DNA from: Siniperca chuatsi
Lineage: Eukaryota > Chordata > Actinopteri > Centrarchiformes > Sinipercidae
Assembly (NCBI RefSeq): GCF_020085105.1
Contig: NC_058045.1
Location: 23,036,833 to 23,100,832 of the forward strand
DNA: 64,000 nt
Reading direction: 5' to 3'
Under the pieces are notes generated by a model that saw only the letters and a program-made list of their open reading frames with translations, was not told the DNA's origin and did not search any database. The translations under genes were made by a program, and so were the position numbers. Numbering within the stretch: the stretch's first letter is position 1; each line of letters begins with the position of its first letter. This document shows, piece after piece, positions 13,440 through 49,519 of the stretch.

Positions 13440-14130
13440 ATCATTGTTTTGCAAGTCTCAAGTCTCAAGCTTCAAGTCAAGTCCTCAACTTTGTGTTTCA
13501 GTCCCAAATAAGACATTTGGCCAAATAAGTGTATTAAGTTTAAATAAATATTGAATGCTTTTTAAAATGAGTATTCATCACTTTTCATTTCTTTACAAAA
13601 AGGGAACAGTGGATTTTGTCCTCCATCACACATTTAAAGGAGGAACAATTCAATGTACATATGGGCATGTAAGTATTGTTTTAAGACAGACTTGAAATAT
13701 GAACTTATCCTTTATGAGCAAAATGATCAGATGTGCCTTGGTATGTTATTTCTGTGACACAATTACAGTTATTTGTCATTTCTGATCTGAATGTATGTGT
13801 GAATGTTGCCTTTAGTTTTCACATCAGAAAGTGTCTGACTGCTGGTCTGCGCTGCCTGTGCTTTTCTTCCAGCTTGTCCCACATGATTGGCTGATGTCTG
13901 ATTGGTTCAAAGTACATCTGTTGTCATACATCTTGTTGAAAGTGAAGAGTTGATTCGCTGCATGCTTTTTTAATCTTTGGACTTGGGCCAGATATCAAGT
14001 CATTTCAAATTAAAGAAGACCAAGTGAAGTCACAAGTCATTGGTGTTAAAGTCAAAGTCAAGTTGCAAGTCTTTTCAAGTCAAGTCTAAAGTTTACCAAT
14101 TCATTTCTTGAGTCATGTAACTGGAATCCA
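13440..14130. repeat. CAAGTC-rich interspersed repeat
   Basis: Both ends are rich in 'caagtc' and 'aagtcaagtc' units (13,447-13,490 and 14,020-14,100), with unique-looking sequence between. The arrangement suggests a mobile element with degenerate, subterminally repetitive ends. No reading frame for a transposase was seen. Confidence 0.45.
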
Positions 14131-14299
14131 GACTCCTGCAGTCAATGTTATGGCCACTGCAGAGGATCAATGAGGATACCTCACAGTATGCCCACACCTG
14201 TATGAATTTTGGAACACTTTCTCTGTTTCACTCTCTCTCTCTCCCTCACACATTTGATTCTTTTATTTATATTTAAATACAAAACATACATACTTGGAA

Positions 14300-14336
<37 letters not shown>

Positions 14337-15619
14337 CGCACACGCACACACAGAACTCGATAAACTCTTACACACAGCAGCCGTGAATACAAAAAGGAAG
14401 CAGGGTGAAATGTAGTGGAAATTCAAACTTGCACTACAAGGTAAATGCAAGAGCTTTGGATTTCCATTACAGAACTGCACTGCTGTGGCTCATACACCTT
14501 TTTGCATTGTCACTACATTATTTCAAACTGAAACAACCACTTTATTCCTGTGTTTATGCTGGATTATGTTACAATAATAGCGCAGATAGATAGAAGCAAA
14601 TTTAAATTTCCTAAAAAATTAAACATGGTAAAATGCTTTTTTTTAATCTCACATTTGCCCTGAAATTGTTTCTAAGTGATACATTTGTGCTTACAAGTTC
14701 AAAGAAAGAGCAACTTAACACAAACTGAAAATCTTGTTTATGCTGACCTCCAGTGGCTGAACTTTTCTGAGTTGATGTTGAAGCGTACACCAGGGTGTGT
14801 CAGTACACTGTAACATCACTGTTGGGTGTGGTTACAGGTGCAACAGAGCATACTTCTGACCATACTCAGCATCAAGAGCAACAGACTTGAAACTTTCAAC
14901 CAGCGAGAGCAGCTTTTTTTTTGCCTGGTATTAAGTTACTCTAAAGTCAAACTAGAGATAACCATATTGATTTGGTTGCTGCAGCTGCCAGACAGGCAAC
15001 CTGAAAATGTAGCATGTTAGCATGAATCTCTCAAGAGATTTATGTTACCAACAGAGCCAAAGTGAACTAAAAAAGTGGTTCTTATCTTTTGAATGTTTAA
15101 TAAAATTGTCTTTTCACACAAAATGACACTTTACCAACCCTTTTCTAAAAATATCTTTGTAATACACTGATATCTGGCAGCCTTGTAAATGAGTATTGTT
15201 AAATGACCACAATTGCATGTTTATCTAATCCAGGACAGGCTACTGTTCAGGTTGGCAGTTTCTAAAGTGCTGGTTATCTGTGCCATGTGGAGGACAAAAG
15301 ATAACAGGCATTCCTAAATGAAAAGTATGTTTTGTGAAGCCATTTTTTCCCAGAGATAGTGTGCTGGTTATTACAGATGGCCCCACCTCAGCCTTTGTTG
15401 TACGTCCTAAGACATCATGTGAAGATAATGCCTTTCTTTGTATAGTGCTACTAAAAATGGTTTTGCACGTTTAAAGCAACAGCAATGTAAAAAAAAAGAA
15501 AAGAAAACGCAATTAAAAGAAGAAAAGAATGACAGAGAGGGAAAACAAAACAGGCAGAAGTGGACAAAGCAAACCAGAAGACAGACAGACAGGCAGACAG
15601 ACATAGACACATAACGTAC
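14131..15619. other. Gene-free stretch with a CA microsatellite
   Basis: Contains (CA)n at about 14,301-14,333 and otherwise AT-rich DNA. A plus-strand block after 'gtggttacag' at 14,838 looks exon-like, but no flanking exon supports it. Confidence 0.35.
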
Positions 15620-15692
15620 CATTCAGAATGAGACAGTGTCGGACAGTCTCTGTCTGAGCTGATGAAAGGGCAATGGAGATCTCTTCAAGGTG
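15620..15692 (-). CDS. Candidate single coding exon, unknown product
   Basis: On the minus strand a good acceptor ('ttcttacctccag') and a donor ('gaatg|gtacgt') bracket 73 bases. One frame is open and reads HLEEISIALSSAQTETVRHC followed by LILN, amphipathic and protein-like. I do not recognise the family and found no partner exon nearby, so this may be an isolated chance exon or part of an unresolved gene downstream of hsf4. Confidence 0.25.
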
Positions 15693-18600
15693 CTGGAGGT
15701 AAGAACAAAATTGTTTTCTGAAGTAGCTCTCATCTGTGGAGCACTTCATGTCTGTTATATGTGGATGCTACGGACATGTTAGGAACAATCCTCAGCCTGA
15801 GAATCCACCTTCTCCACCTGACCCGTCAGTCTATCAGTACCTTGTTACAAATCTGTCCCATTTATCTTGCAGTGCAGACTTGTTTGTCAGTGCGATGTAA
15901 GTCAGTGTGTTTTTGTAGACATATAGTGTGCACATCAATATTTTTGGAATAAGTGTGATTTTTGTGTTGTCATCATTCATATGAAATCAGTCATGAATTA
16001 CTGCATTCTGTATTATTTATGGTACTATATTTTTGGATATTTGCTATATCAGGGATGCTGTTTTGAATAAGAATTTAGAACCACAACAGAAGCTACCAAT
16101 TGCAGTCATTTATTTGATTTCTTTTTTTACAGCTATACAAAAAATACATAGATCTAGAAAACTAAGCAAGATGGATTCAAAGAAATCTGTTCATATGTTT
16201 AAAAGATTCTGCTGCTAAACAATATTTTAAGTCAATATACTGAGTCTGTCACTTTAGTAGGTGTCCATTGTCAGGAATTAATGGACACCCTGCAGCCAAT
16301 CAGGATCGAGTATTCACCCAGAACATGGTATAATACTATGGGTAACTACTGCCGGGCAGGCTAACGTTAGAGCAGACAAACACACAGTTTAATCAGTTCC
16401 TTACACTTAGACATTTTCGATTTTGCAAAGGCAAAAAAAGACATCACTCTCCAAACTCATGGTATATAGCCCCATGGAGCAAGTGGAGAAATCCAAAGCT
16501 TGACAGACAGTTACAGTTGCTATACTGGACTATGCTATTTGGGGTAGAGGGTTTAGCTAACGATCACTTGCATGCTAGAGATGGGAATTACGGCTCTTTG
16601 AAGGTAGCCAGATCTTATGGCTCCGTTCCTTTTTTCGAGGCTGGCTCATCGTTCTTGTTTCTTTTTTTAGGGGGCTGGGGTTGCTAGGTTTATCTGTAAA
16701 ATAATCACTAGGATAATGATGTGGAAAGATCTGTAACATCACTATTGCATGCACAAGGACATTCACTAGCAGATATTACATGCACAACAAAGTAATCACA
16801 ATGTCTGCTTTCTTTCACTTTTATTTGTTTTAACAACTTAAATATTTCATACAAAGGTGGAATACATGGTCAGTTTCTTTGACTCTCTGTAACAATACAC
16901 TTTAGTCTTTGCAAAAAACCATTTAAAACAATTCACATTTTTAGAAGGTTGTGGCCCACTTTCAAAAGCATCTAAGCACTAAGATTGCCTGTGTCTTTAG
17001 TGACAGCGGGTGTACTTTGTTGTTTGCTGATTTTTTGTTAATATATGTTATATGTATTTGCTGATGTATTGTTGTCTGTATATAATGCAGAAGTGCTTTT
17101 GGGATGCCAGGCTTTGTTACAGCAGAGGTCTTTTCACTCAGTTAACAAAAATACTTCCTTATCTATTTGCAATCCTGACAAGCATAAATGTCATTTGAAC
17201 ACACATCCGTTCATTTCCAGTGCAAATGATTAAAATGAAAAACAGAATAAATTAGAAACACAACAGCAACTGAATGTATGTTCATCACTCCTTGAAAAAA
17301 AAATCATTAACACTCATATTATCATGAGGAACAAGAATAAATGCTATGTCTAAAATGTACCGTATACTCTCAAATATCATACAACTGTGATTTTTAGTGC
17401 AATTTCACTTGTTATACACCACAGCTTGCTTTTTCTCCCTTCTCCCGACGAATGCACTGAGAAGGAAGGTCTGTCATAAAAATGTTAACCTGCAGGGGGC
17501 AGTTTGCGTTAGTTTTTTAAGTAGGCTAATTTAATATAATGTTTAGGTAAATCTACACAATATGAACACATTCTTTCAGTTCTTCGAGCTAGTCTTAGCG
17601 TATTTCACTTTTTACATCTCTTAATGCAGACATAAAAACCTCAACTGTAATCATGTCTGTCAGAAGACTTTCTTTTCCAACTTTTGCAGAATCACACTGT
17701 ACCAAATCTAGATGCAAAGTTACAGCATTATGAATTCAGTAGTTATAATATAGATAGTGAGAAAGTATAATTGGAGTCATAATAAGTAGTAGTACACAAA
17801 AGATTCAAAAGTACATCATCGAGAAAATACAATTCTTAGCCCTTTTCAAAAAGCTAATGCAAATCGCTGCCCTGATTTCTAACCTTGCTAGCAGCAGCTT
17901 GTAGCTCTGACGATGGAGTTGCTGGTCGGCTGGTTGTTCAGTTGGTTCAAATCCTTTTGGTCTGACTCGGGGTGAAGAGCTAGCAGAGCTTTCAGATTTA
18001 TTTCTTTTAGGGAACAAAATGCACATCTATTCCGTGCAAAAAAACAATACTAAAGCTGTTCTGTGTTAAGGGGTTACGGTGTAGCTACAGAGTTACGCAG
18101 CTGCCGTAGCCTCGCCGTAGGCTAAGTTGAGGCTTTTGACCGCCTCAGTGTAAAAAGATAGCCGGGCTTTTAGACTCACAGGCCAACATAGTCCTTCTGC
18201 AGTGCATCTTACTATGGTGTGTTCCAGTCCACCACTCACAGTTGCTGTTTCCTACATTCCTATGGTCATCCATGTATTGCAATTTTGTGAGTTCTCACAG
18301 TTATGTACAGTATTGCACGATTCAACTAATCTCTAGGAAGTTTCCCAGAAGAATATTTAGCACTAAGTTAACCTTTAAACTGTTGCCTGCAACCAGTGCT
18401 ATTATTTTACATCAAATGGCATAATCAGTTAGAGTTATTGATGATTTCTAGTAATCCAGAGAATTTTTCAAGCAGGTTTTCATGGTTCTATTACAGATTA
18501 AATTCTCAAGTAACCACCCCACCATACATTTAATGAAATGCAGTCAACCATAATGAAATCTTTTTAAAGACTGGCTCCTGGACAGTTGATTATTCTTTTT

Positions 18601-20857
18601 TTTTGTTCTTTTTTTTGTACAAAGTATGAAAAGCAGCATCCCACTGTCTTGACTGTTTATCAGGGTTTCTACGTTCTATGCACACTCAAGTCTCAACGTG
18701 TGGCCTTTGTTTCCAAATGAAAACAGTAGTAACATTCAGAGACCTTGTGTCTCCAAGACCACATTTTGCTTTCGAGTTTTGGAAAACCCTGTTATTGAGG
18801 CCAGTATCTCTTTTAGACATGCATGTGTAGAGCAACAAAGTGTTGGTCATCTACAAACAGAAAATAAATGACCTGTTGTCATAACTATATATAACTAGTG
18901 ATACAGATTGTGCAAAAATGCAGTGGTGTTCATGGTTTTGTCAAATGAGAAGTCTATCTTTTAATAATTCCTTTAAACTTCACATTTAAATGGACAGAAG
19001 AGAAGTAACTCTAAGTCTCTGGCTATATGTCAGGCCTGTGCAAAGATACATTAGATGGGTGCTTAAGTGTGTAAAACCTCCTATCATGATATGCTTCAAA
19101 AAACAAAAGGTTTCTTAATGGATTTTAGAGTGGCTTGAATCCATATTTTTGCTAAAAAAACCTTTCATATCATGGAAGGCTAACTCACCTCTGATCTATC
19201 TCAACACATTTATCATGATTTGAAATGCATGAAGAATATGAGGAGCCCTTAAATTTTCTACACCCTTTCACAGACTGAAAATAATCACATAACTTGTAAT
19301 ATAAAGTATGCTACATTGGCCCCCAAGATGGTTTTTCACAGCGACTTTTTTGTCAAAGTTTTCTCTTGGATACAAATACAGTATTTTTGTAATAAGGATA
19401 AAATGATAAAAATATTCACTTGTACATCCGTAATGGATTCTTTATACAGTAGGAAGAAAAAGTCACGTCCACAAGCAGGAACTCCCTTTCACACAAAGAC
19501 TAAAGTGCTGGAGCCAAGAATGCACTGTCTGCATCCAGCTGGCTTAATATTGGAGTCTAGATATGATTATGTCATAACACACTTGTTTGTTTGGGTATTT
19601 ATGAAAATCTTAGACCAGCGTCTTTCCTCATGCACGCAGCGGTCATGCCCACAGAGCTGGTAGCTCACAGGTCCACTGGCAATGTCAGCTGACCAGGAAA
19701 TATAAGGATACAGGCCTTTTCATTGCTGCATTTTGTAGGTGCGTGAATGTGAATAAAGCCATGTGTAAGAAACAGCCTGGCAGGGCCGTGGGATCATGAA
19801 GAGTGGAATAATGAGGGGAACAGCAGCTTCTGTGGCCTGAGGAGAGAAACAAGAAGAGATGACAGAGGCAGCCTGTGAGCACGCACAGCACCTCCATATT
19901 TACACATGGTGGTATGGGGCTAAGGAAAACAACAATTAACTGAATAACCTGTAACTCTTGGATGAAAATACTCTAGGGACACTGTATTTCATCAGTAAAG
20001 ATCAGTGAGGGTACAGTGTTCATCTCTCCCCAAGCAAATATAATAGTACACTCATTCAAGACCAAACAGGTACAGATAAAGTTAGGTAACATTTAATTTT
20101 AAGGTCTTAATACAATACTTACAGTTTATGCCATATGTGTAGTTACTGGTTGCTGTAATCATCCCTCATCTCCATACTGGTAGTGAAGTGATCCCTTCCT
20201 AACTGTAAAAAATAGTGGACAAAGTCCACATTCCTTGTTCCATGCAAAAACAATTCCTAAGTGTAAAAGACCCCCTTACATGGTTGGTTTCATGACTAAT
20301 GTGTGTGAAGTTCTTGTCTGAATTTTGAGTGTTATTATTTTGTTATTTCCTTATTTTGAAAGGACCTTAGTCAGATGTGACAAAATGAACTTGACGGTAT
20401 CAAAAGGTAATGGTAAAGTAAACAGAATGCTAACGACGGAGCTCACAGAGATTTGCAGTGTATAAGGCTTTATGGTGAGAGTCTAATTTGAGTTTAGGTT
20501 CAGTCGCAATTGGCAAGTAGGTACATTTGAAAAATTCTGGTCTTGTAAGGATTTTGAGTTCATTCTTATGTGTACATTTTACTAAGTTTTTTTGTTGCTA
20601 TTAGCTCAGCAACGTAATGGAGTTATGGTCCTGGGGAGTTGTAATTTATTTTCCTCCCTTTATTTGTTTATACATCTCTGTTTAGCTCTTGTGTTGGTTT
20701 AATGAAGTGCACAAAACACAAATAAACTGCATTAAACCATCAGTCAAGGCCCTCCTTTATTTGACTGGGGTGTTACACTAACTTCAACCAAAGCTATATG
20801 TGGCTTTAGCAGTCTGAGTTAGCCAAATTCAGTCTTTGTCCTGCAGTCGTATTGAGC
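15693..20857. other. Gene-free stretch, AT-rich
   Basis: No gene could be supported. Near 17,880-18,030 a short minus-strand open block reads like low-complexity Ser/Pro/Gln peptide, next to palindromic 'gccgtagcctcgccgtagg' sequence that looks like transposon end. Near 19,790-19,850 a minus-strand acceptor-like CT tract precedes a short open frame that could be an alternative terminal exon of hsf4; this is unproven. Confidence 0.3.
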
Positions 20858-20863
20858 TTTATT
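20858..20863 (-). terminator. Possible hsf4 polyadenylation signal
   Basis: AATAAA on the minus strand about 1.2 kb past the proposed hsf4 stop codon. It is a plausible 3' end for the transcript, but AATAAA is frequent in AT-rich DNA and other copies lie nearby. Confidence 0.25.
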
Positions 20864-22075
20864 GCAAGTTTTTTGTCCTGGCAAACAAACCTACATGCGA
20901 CTAACAGAATGTACCCCTCTGCTGTGGCTCTGCAAGGAAATACCGACCAGGGAAACACAAAGCAATCATTTCATACAAAATTTGAAAGATACCGACTTGA
21001 TTTGTCTAACTCAGACTGAAGGCTCATTTTATCTTCAGCTAACCTTTAGAATTCGTTTTTGCAACGACTGTGGATTTTGGCCTTTTTTTTTTTACACAGT
21101 GTAGTTAGTAAGGGATCAATTAATGATTAGCATGGACAGAAGGAATGATTACAGTGACCAATAATTTTCTCAACATTACTTAGTATTGTATTTAGATGGA
21201 CTTGAATTTTTTTAAACATTTTTTTAATGCTCTTGAACTATTAATATATCAAAATGGCATATGTCTACAGTACAGATGCTCAAAATGCACCTGCCATGTT
21301 ACCATGGCAATGACAACATTTTGCTAAAGAGCAGTACGTGCTGTTTCAGAAAAGCAGTTGGATTAAACTCTCTTGTCCTTGAAATAAGCTGTTAGTTGCT
21401 TATATGGATGGTGTTTGACACATAATTCTCTGCTATTCCTGTTTTTAAGGATCGGTATGTTGATATGCTATATTTTTCTTATCATCAACAAATTCCATGT
21501 TCGATTGTTATACAAAAACTATTAGAAACACAGTGGTGCACTGAGTAACATGTTCCTTTATCACCATGAACACAGAACTCTAGTTTTCTTTGAGTCAATC
21601 CCACATACACTGTCCTACTGCTAGAAATACTCATTAGTGCACCAAATATGTATTAATCCATGGCTGAAACTAGTCCCCAACAAATGCGCTATTTACTCCT
21701 GTTTGAGTAACAAACACTACAAACTACAGTGCCCTGCTGTATGGGGTAGTTATTGTTCCTTTTTTTAATGAAAGTAAATTTTCATGACCTGTTTTTAAAG
21801 ATAAGAAGTATGTTGTGGCTGAGTGCTACAGACAGGCTGGGGAAGTCAGAAAGTATTTAAAGACAGACTAACACATTGTTGGTTTTGGAGTGTTTTCATT
21901 GGATTTGTTGACATTAACAAAAATGTATAATATCACCAGCCTTATCTCTTGATGACTTTGCACTGTAAGATTAGTATGTCCTCCAGCTTTTGAAAAACTG
22001 ACCGCTTCACTAACAGATTAAGTCACAGGACTGTTACCTTCCACTTCAGAAAGGACAGTCCATAGCACAGATTGA

Positions 22076-46515
<24,440 letters not shown>

Positions 46516-47935
46516 ACTGACACCTGTCCACTGCCAAGACAGCTCACTAAAGGAAACTAAATGTGTGTGTAGACGGTGTGTGTATATGTGTGTGTGCGTA
46601 TGTATGTACAGACTACCAGACTAGTCCATGTTTGAGAAACTCCACTTCTGATGATCCGTTACTGATAATCCCAAGTTTGTCTCAGTCTCTTCGATTCCAT
46701 TTCAATCAGTCAAACTGTCTCTGTAAGTCCTTGTTGACACAATCTCACCTTGTCTCTGATTTTCACTTTCTATATCCACATTTAATCTATCTTTGTGGCT
46801 CTTTCAGTTTCTGTCTCTGTCCTCCCTGCCACAGCAGTCATCCAACTCAGTGTCATCACAGAGGGTCCACGTCAGCACACACCCATACGCCCCCCCCCCT
46901 CCCCCGGCCCCTCCCCCCGGCCTCCCACTGACAATCAATAGACCACCCAGTAAAACAATACAGCATCCACACAAAAGCGTCAATAATACATCACTGTCCA
47001 ACCATCCAAAAAGCTACTGGTTAAACTGAATTGTGCAGGGTTCAGTGTACCTCTATGGCAGGTAGAAAAGAAGACAGGTCCCTTGTTATTTCTGAGAATT
47101 ATCGCAAACGTCTTGATGTTGTTAAGAAGTGGACGTACTGTACTGTTTGTGCAGTAACACCACAACAACTATGCTGACCTAATTGTTTAACTTTTAACTA
47201 ACTGATTTAATCACAAACAGAGACGTTCTAGTGTCTGGCAATGTAGGTTTATGGGAGGGGACATAACAGGGTAAGTGAATCCATGACTGTCAGTCTGCCC
47301 AACACTTTGGTCAGTGGTGGAAGAAGTATTCAGATCATTTACTCAAGTAAAAGTATTAATACACAGTAGAAAAATACTCAATTACAAGTAAAAGTCCTAA
47401 TACTAATAAATATACTTAAAGTATTAAATGTAAAAATACTCTTATCATAATAGTCCCCACAGAACGAATCCTGGTGATTTTGGTGACTCCATGACCGTTC
47501 CTTTACTGCCACCATCAGGTCAAAATTTCCACTTGTACACAAGTTATATCAAAATCTAAGGGCAGATTTACACTGAATTTATTAGACAAATTAATGCTCC
47601 CCAGACAATGAACATTTTCCATTGTGGACACTCCATCCTACACATGATGTTGCACAACTTTGTTAATTTGATGAAAAATGTACATAATTTTAGAACTTAA
47701 ATTTTACACTGGTAACAAGGGAACACTGAGTAATAAGTTTTATGATAATCACTACATCAGTCTGATTGTAAGTGAAAAATAGAAAATCTTTGGATTCAGA
47801 GTTTATAGTTTCATCTGATAAAATATAATGCTATGATTTACAAACTGTAAACTACATTATGACTACAATTAGCAGCTTTGTTCAATAAAGATCACAATGT
47901 AGTTTATAGAAATTCTTGTCTTTCCTCTGTGATGC
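46516..47935. other. hsf4 upstream region
   Basis: Holds the hsf4 5' untranslated region and probably its promoter, but I cannot place a start site. A C-rich run at 46,890-46,925 and a CAGTGGTGG-type fragment at 47,316-47,445 are the only distinct landmarks. Confidence 0.4.
47316..47445. repeat. CAGTGGTGG-type element, terminal fragment
   Basis: Begins 'cagtggtggaagaagtattc' and continues 'catttactcaagtaaaagta', a terminus of the same family as 57,467-58,605. Confidence 0.65.
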
Positions 47936-49249
47936 TTAAAGCTGCATTAATCCATTTTTTTGGGCCACTTGAGGGTGGCAGAAACAATTTGTAAACACTG
48001 ATATACAACTTTTAAGTTGATATGGCAAACTTGTTAGCATGCAGCTAGTTATTTACACATCCAGCGGATACAGACCAACATTATCATTAATTCAGAGTTG
48101 TGTTTCTGGCCACCTGATGAATCCAATATTCACTGTCTTTTAGCTCCGTTTTTGGCCTCTAACAACTCCTAATGGAAATATCTGGCTTTTTAGCAGCTAA
48201 ATGCTCTACTGTGTTGAGCAGCTAGTCGCTAACTTTGGATATTTGCCATTTGGTGCTGAGCAGCTAGTGTACAGTGGGTTTTTAAGAGTTTTTTTACTGA
48301 AAACAGCTGCCTGGCAAAAAACAATACTATGAGAGCAGTGAGAGTGAACCAAAATACTAAAGATGCGGGCTGGACAGCTAAACAATGAGCTGAAACCCAT
48401 TATAAAGCTACATAAAGCAGCGGGGAGCTGCAGATTCAGGTGACAATTCTCTATAGGTTAATCACAAAGAACAACCCCTTTCACATTGTTTTTACATTGT
48501 CATTTGATACATTGTTATTACAAAAATATTGATTACAGCCACTTGGGGCAGAACTCCACAGCAAGCTGAACATCACACACACATGATAAACCTGCTATAG
48601 CTTAAATGCAAACAAACAGTTGCCTCTTTACAAATCCAGCAGACATGGAGCAACATTAGAATTCATTAGCATTCAAATTGAAATATTCACTTTCTTCTAG
48701 TTGTGCTTTGGTCTCCTGCAACTATATTTTAACTTTGTCTATACTGTGTGTTCAAACAGAACTTGGAAAATCAGGTTTTAAACACTATGCTACTCACAAA
48801 GATGAGTTACAAAAATATCTAATTTCTTTTGATGATTTTAAAATATTAGACTAAAGCAAGTTTTTCTAAATGTGTAAATACTGTTCTGATTATGTAAATT
48901 GAGTGTTTGTGCGAATTTCTGTTTTTTTGTCCATGTTCATACTGTATATGTTCTCTTGTGCACAGGTCTCTCTAAAAAAGGAGATTTCGGTCTCAATGAG
49001 ACAACCTGTTTAAATAAAGGATTTAGCTATAGCTATAGGAATAGCTGGAAACTAGGTTGACGAGAGTTGTTGTGTGCTGTAAAACCAAAACAACAAGCTG
49101 AAAGACACAATAAAGCGCTGTAGAGGTAAGGGAAACTGCAGAGTTTGTGAAAATTATCCATGGGTTCGTCACTACAAGTAAACCCTTTCACATACACATA
49201 GTCATTTGATCCATTGTTCATATAACAATATTGATTAGTGCAGCTTTAA
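47936..49249. mobile_element. 1.3-kb element with TTAAAGCTGCA terminal inverted repeats
   Basis: The left end reads TTAAAGCTGCATTAATC and the right end, reverse-complemented, TTAAAGCTGCACTAATC. Inside are two related halves (compare 48,455-48,545 with 49,165-49,235: 'ccctttcaca', 'gtcatttgatacattgtt'). No transposase frame. The TTAA at each tip may be target duplication. It ends 64 bases from the CYP2 stop codon, so it probably overlaps that gene's 3' untranslated region. Confidence 0.65.
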
Positions 49250-49313
49250 CCAAAAGTGGTTTTATGTTGAAAAGTTGAATTTTGTTCAATGTTTCAGTAA
49301 GCCAATTACAGTA

Positions 49314-49519
49314 TTAGGATGACCTCTGTCTTGGAATAGTTTTTCTGAGTTGGATCTTCATGCAATAAGGTTTGGGGGTCTGGGTTATCCCAAAAACAAG
49401 AGTGTAGTCTGGCTCCCCTGCATCCTCAGGCCAGACGAACTTAAACCTCCTCAGCAGAGTCACCACAATGAGGAAGAGCTCCATACGAGCCAGACCCTCT
49501 CCAAGACACATACGAGGAC
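49314..49519 (-). CDS. CYP2 gene A exon 11 (haem cysteine, stop)
   Basis: 206 bases including TAA. Acceptor cctgcag|GTCCTC. Starts [20 protein letters not shown] and ends KTIPRQRSS, a tail about ten residues longer than that of gene B. Confidence 0.95.

Noticed and set aside
17805..18026. Ser/Pro/Gln-rich minus-strand frame
   Set aside because: Adjoins palindromic transposon-like DNA and has no family match; the splice signals are weak.
46563..47029. Plus-strand frames upstream of hsf4
   Set aside because: Low-complexity Pro/His content from a C-rich run; no splice or domain evidence.
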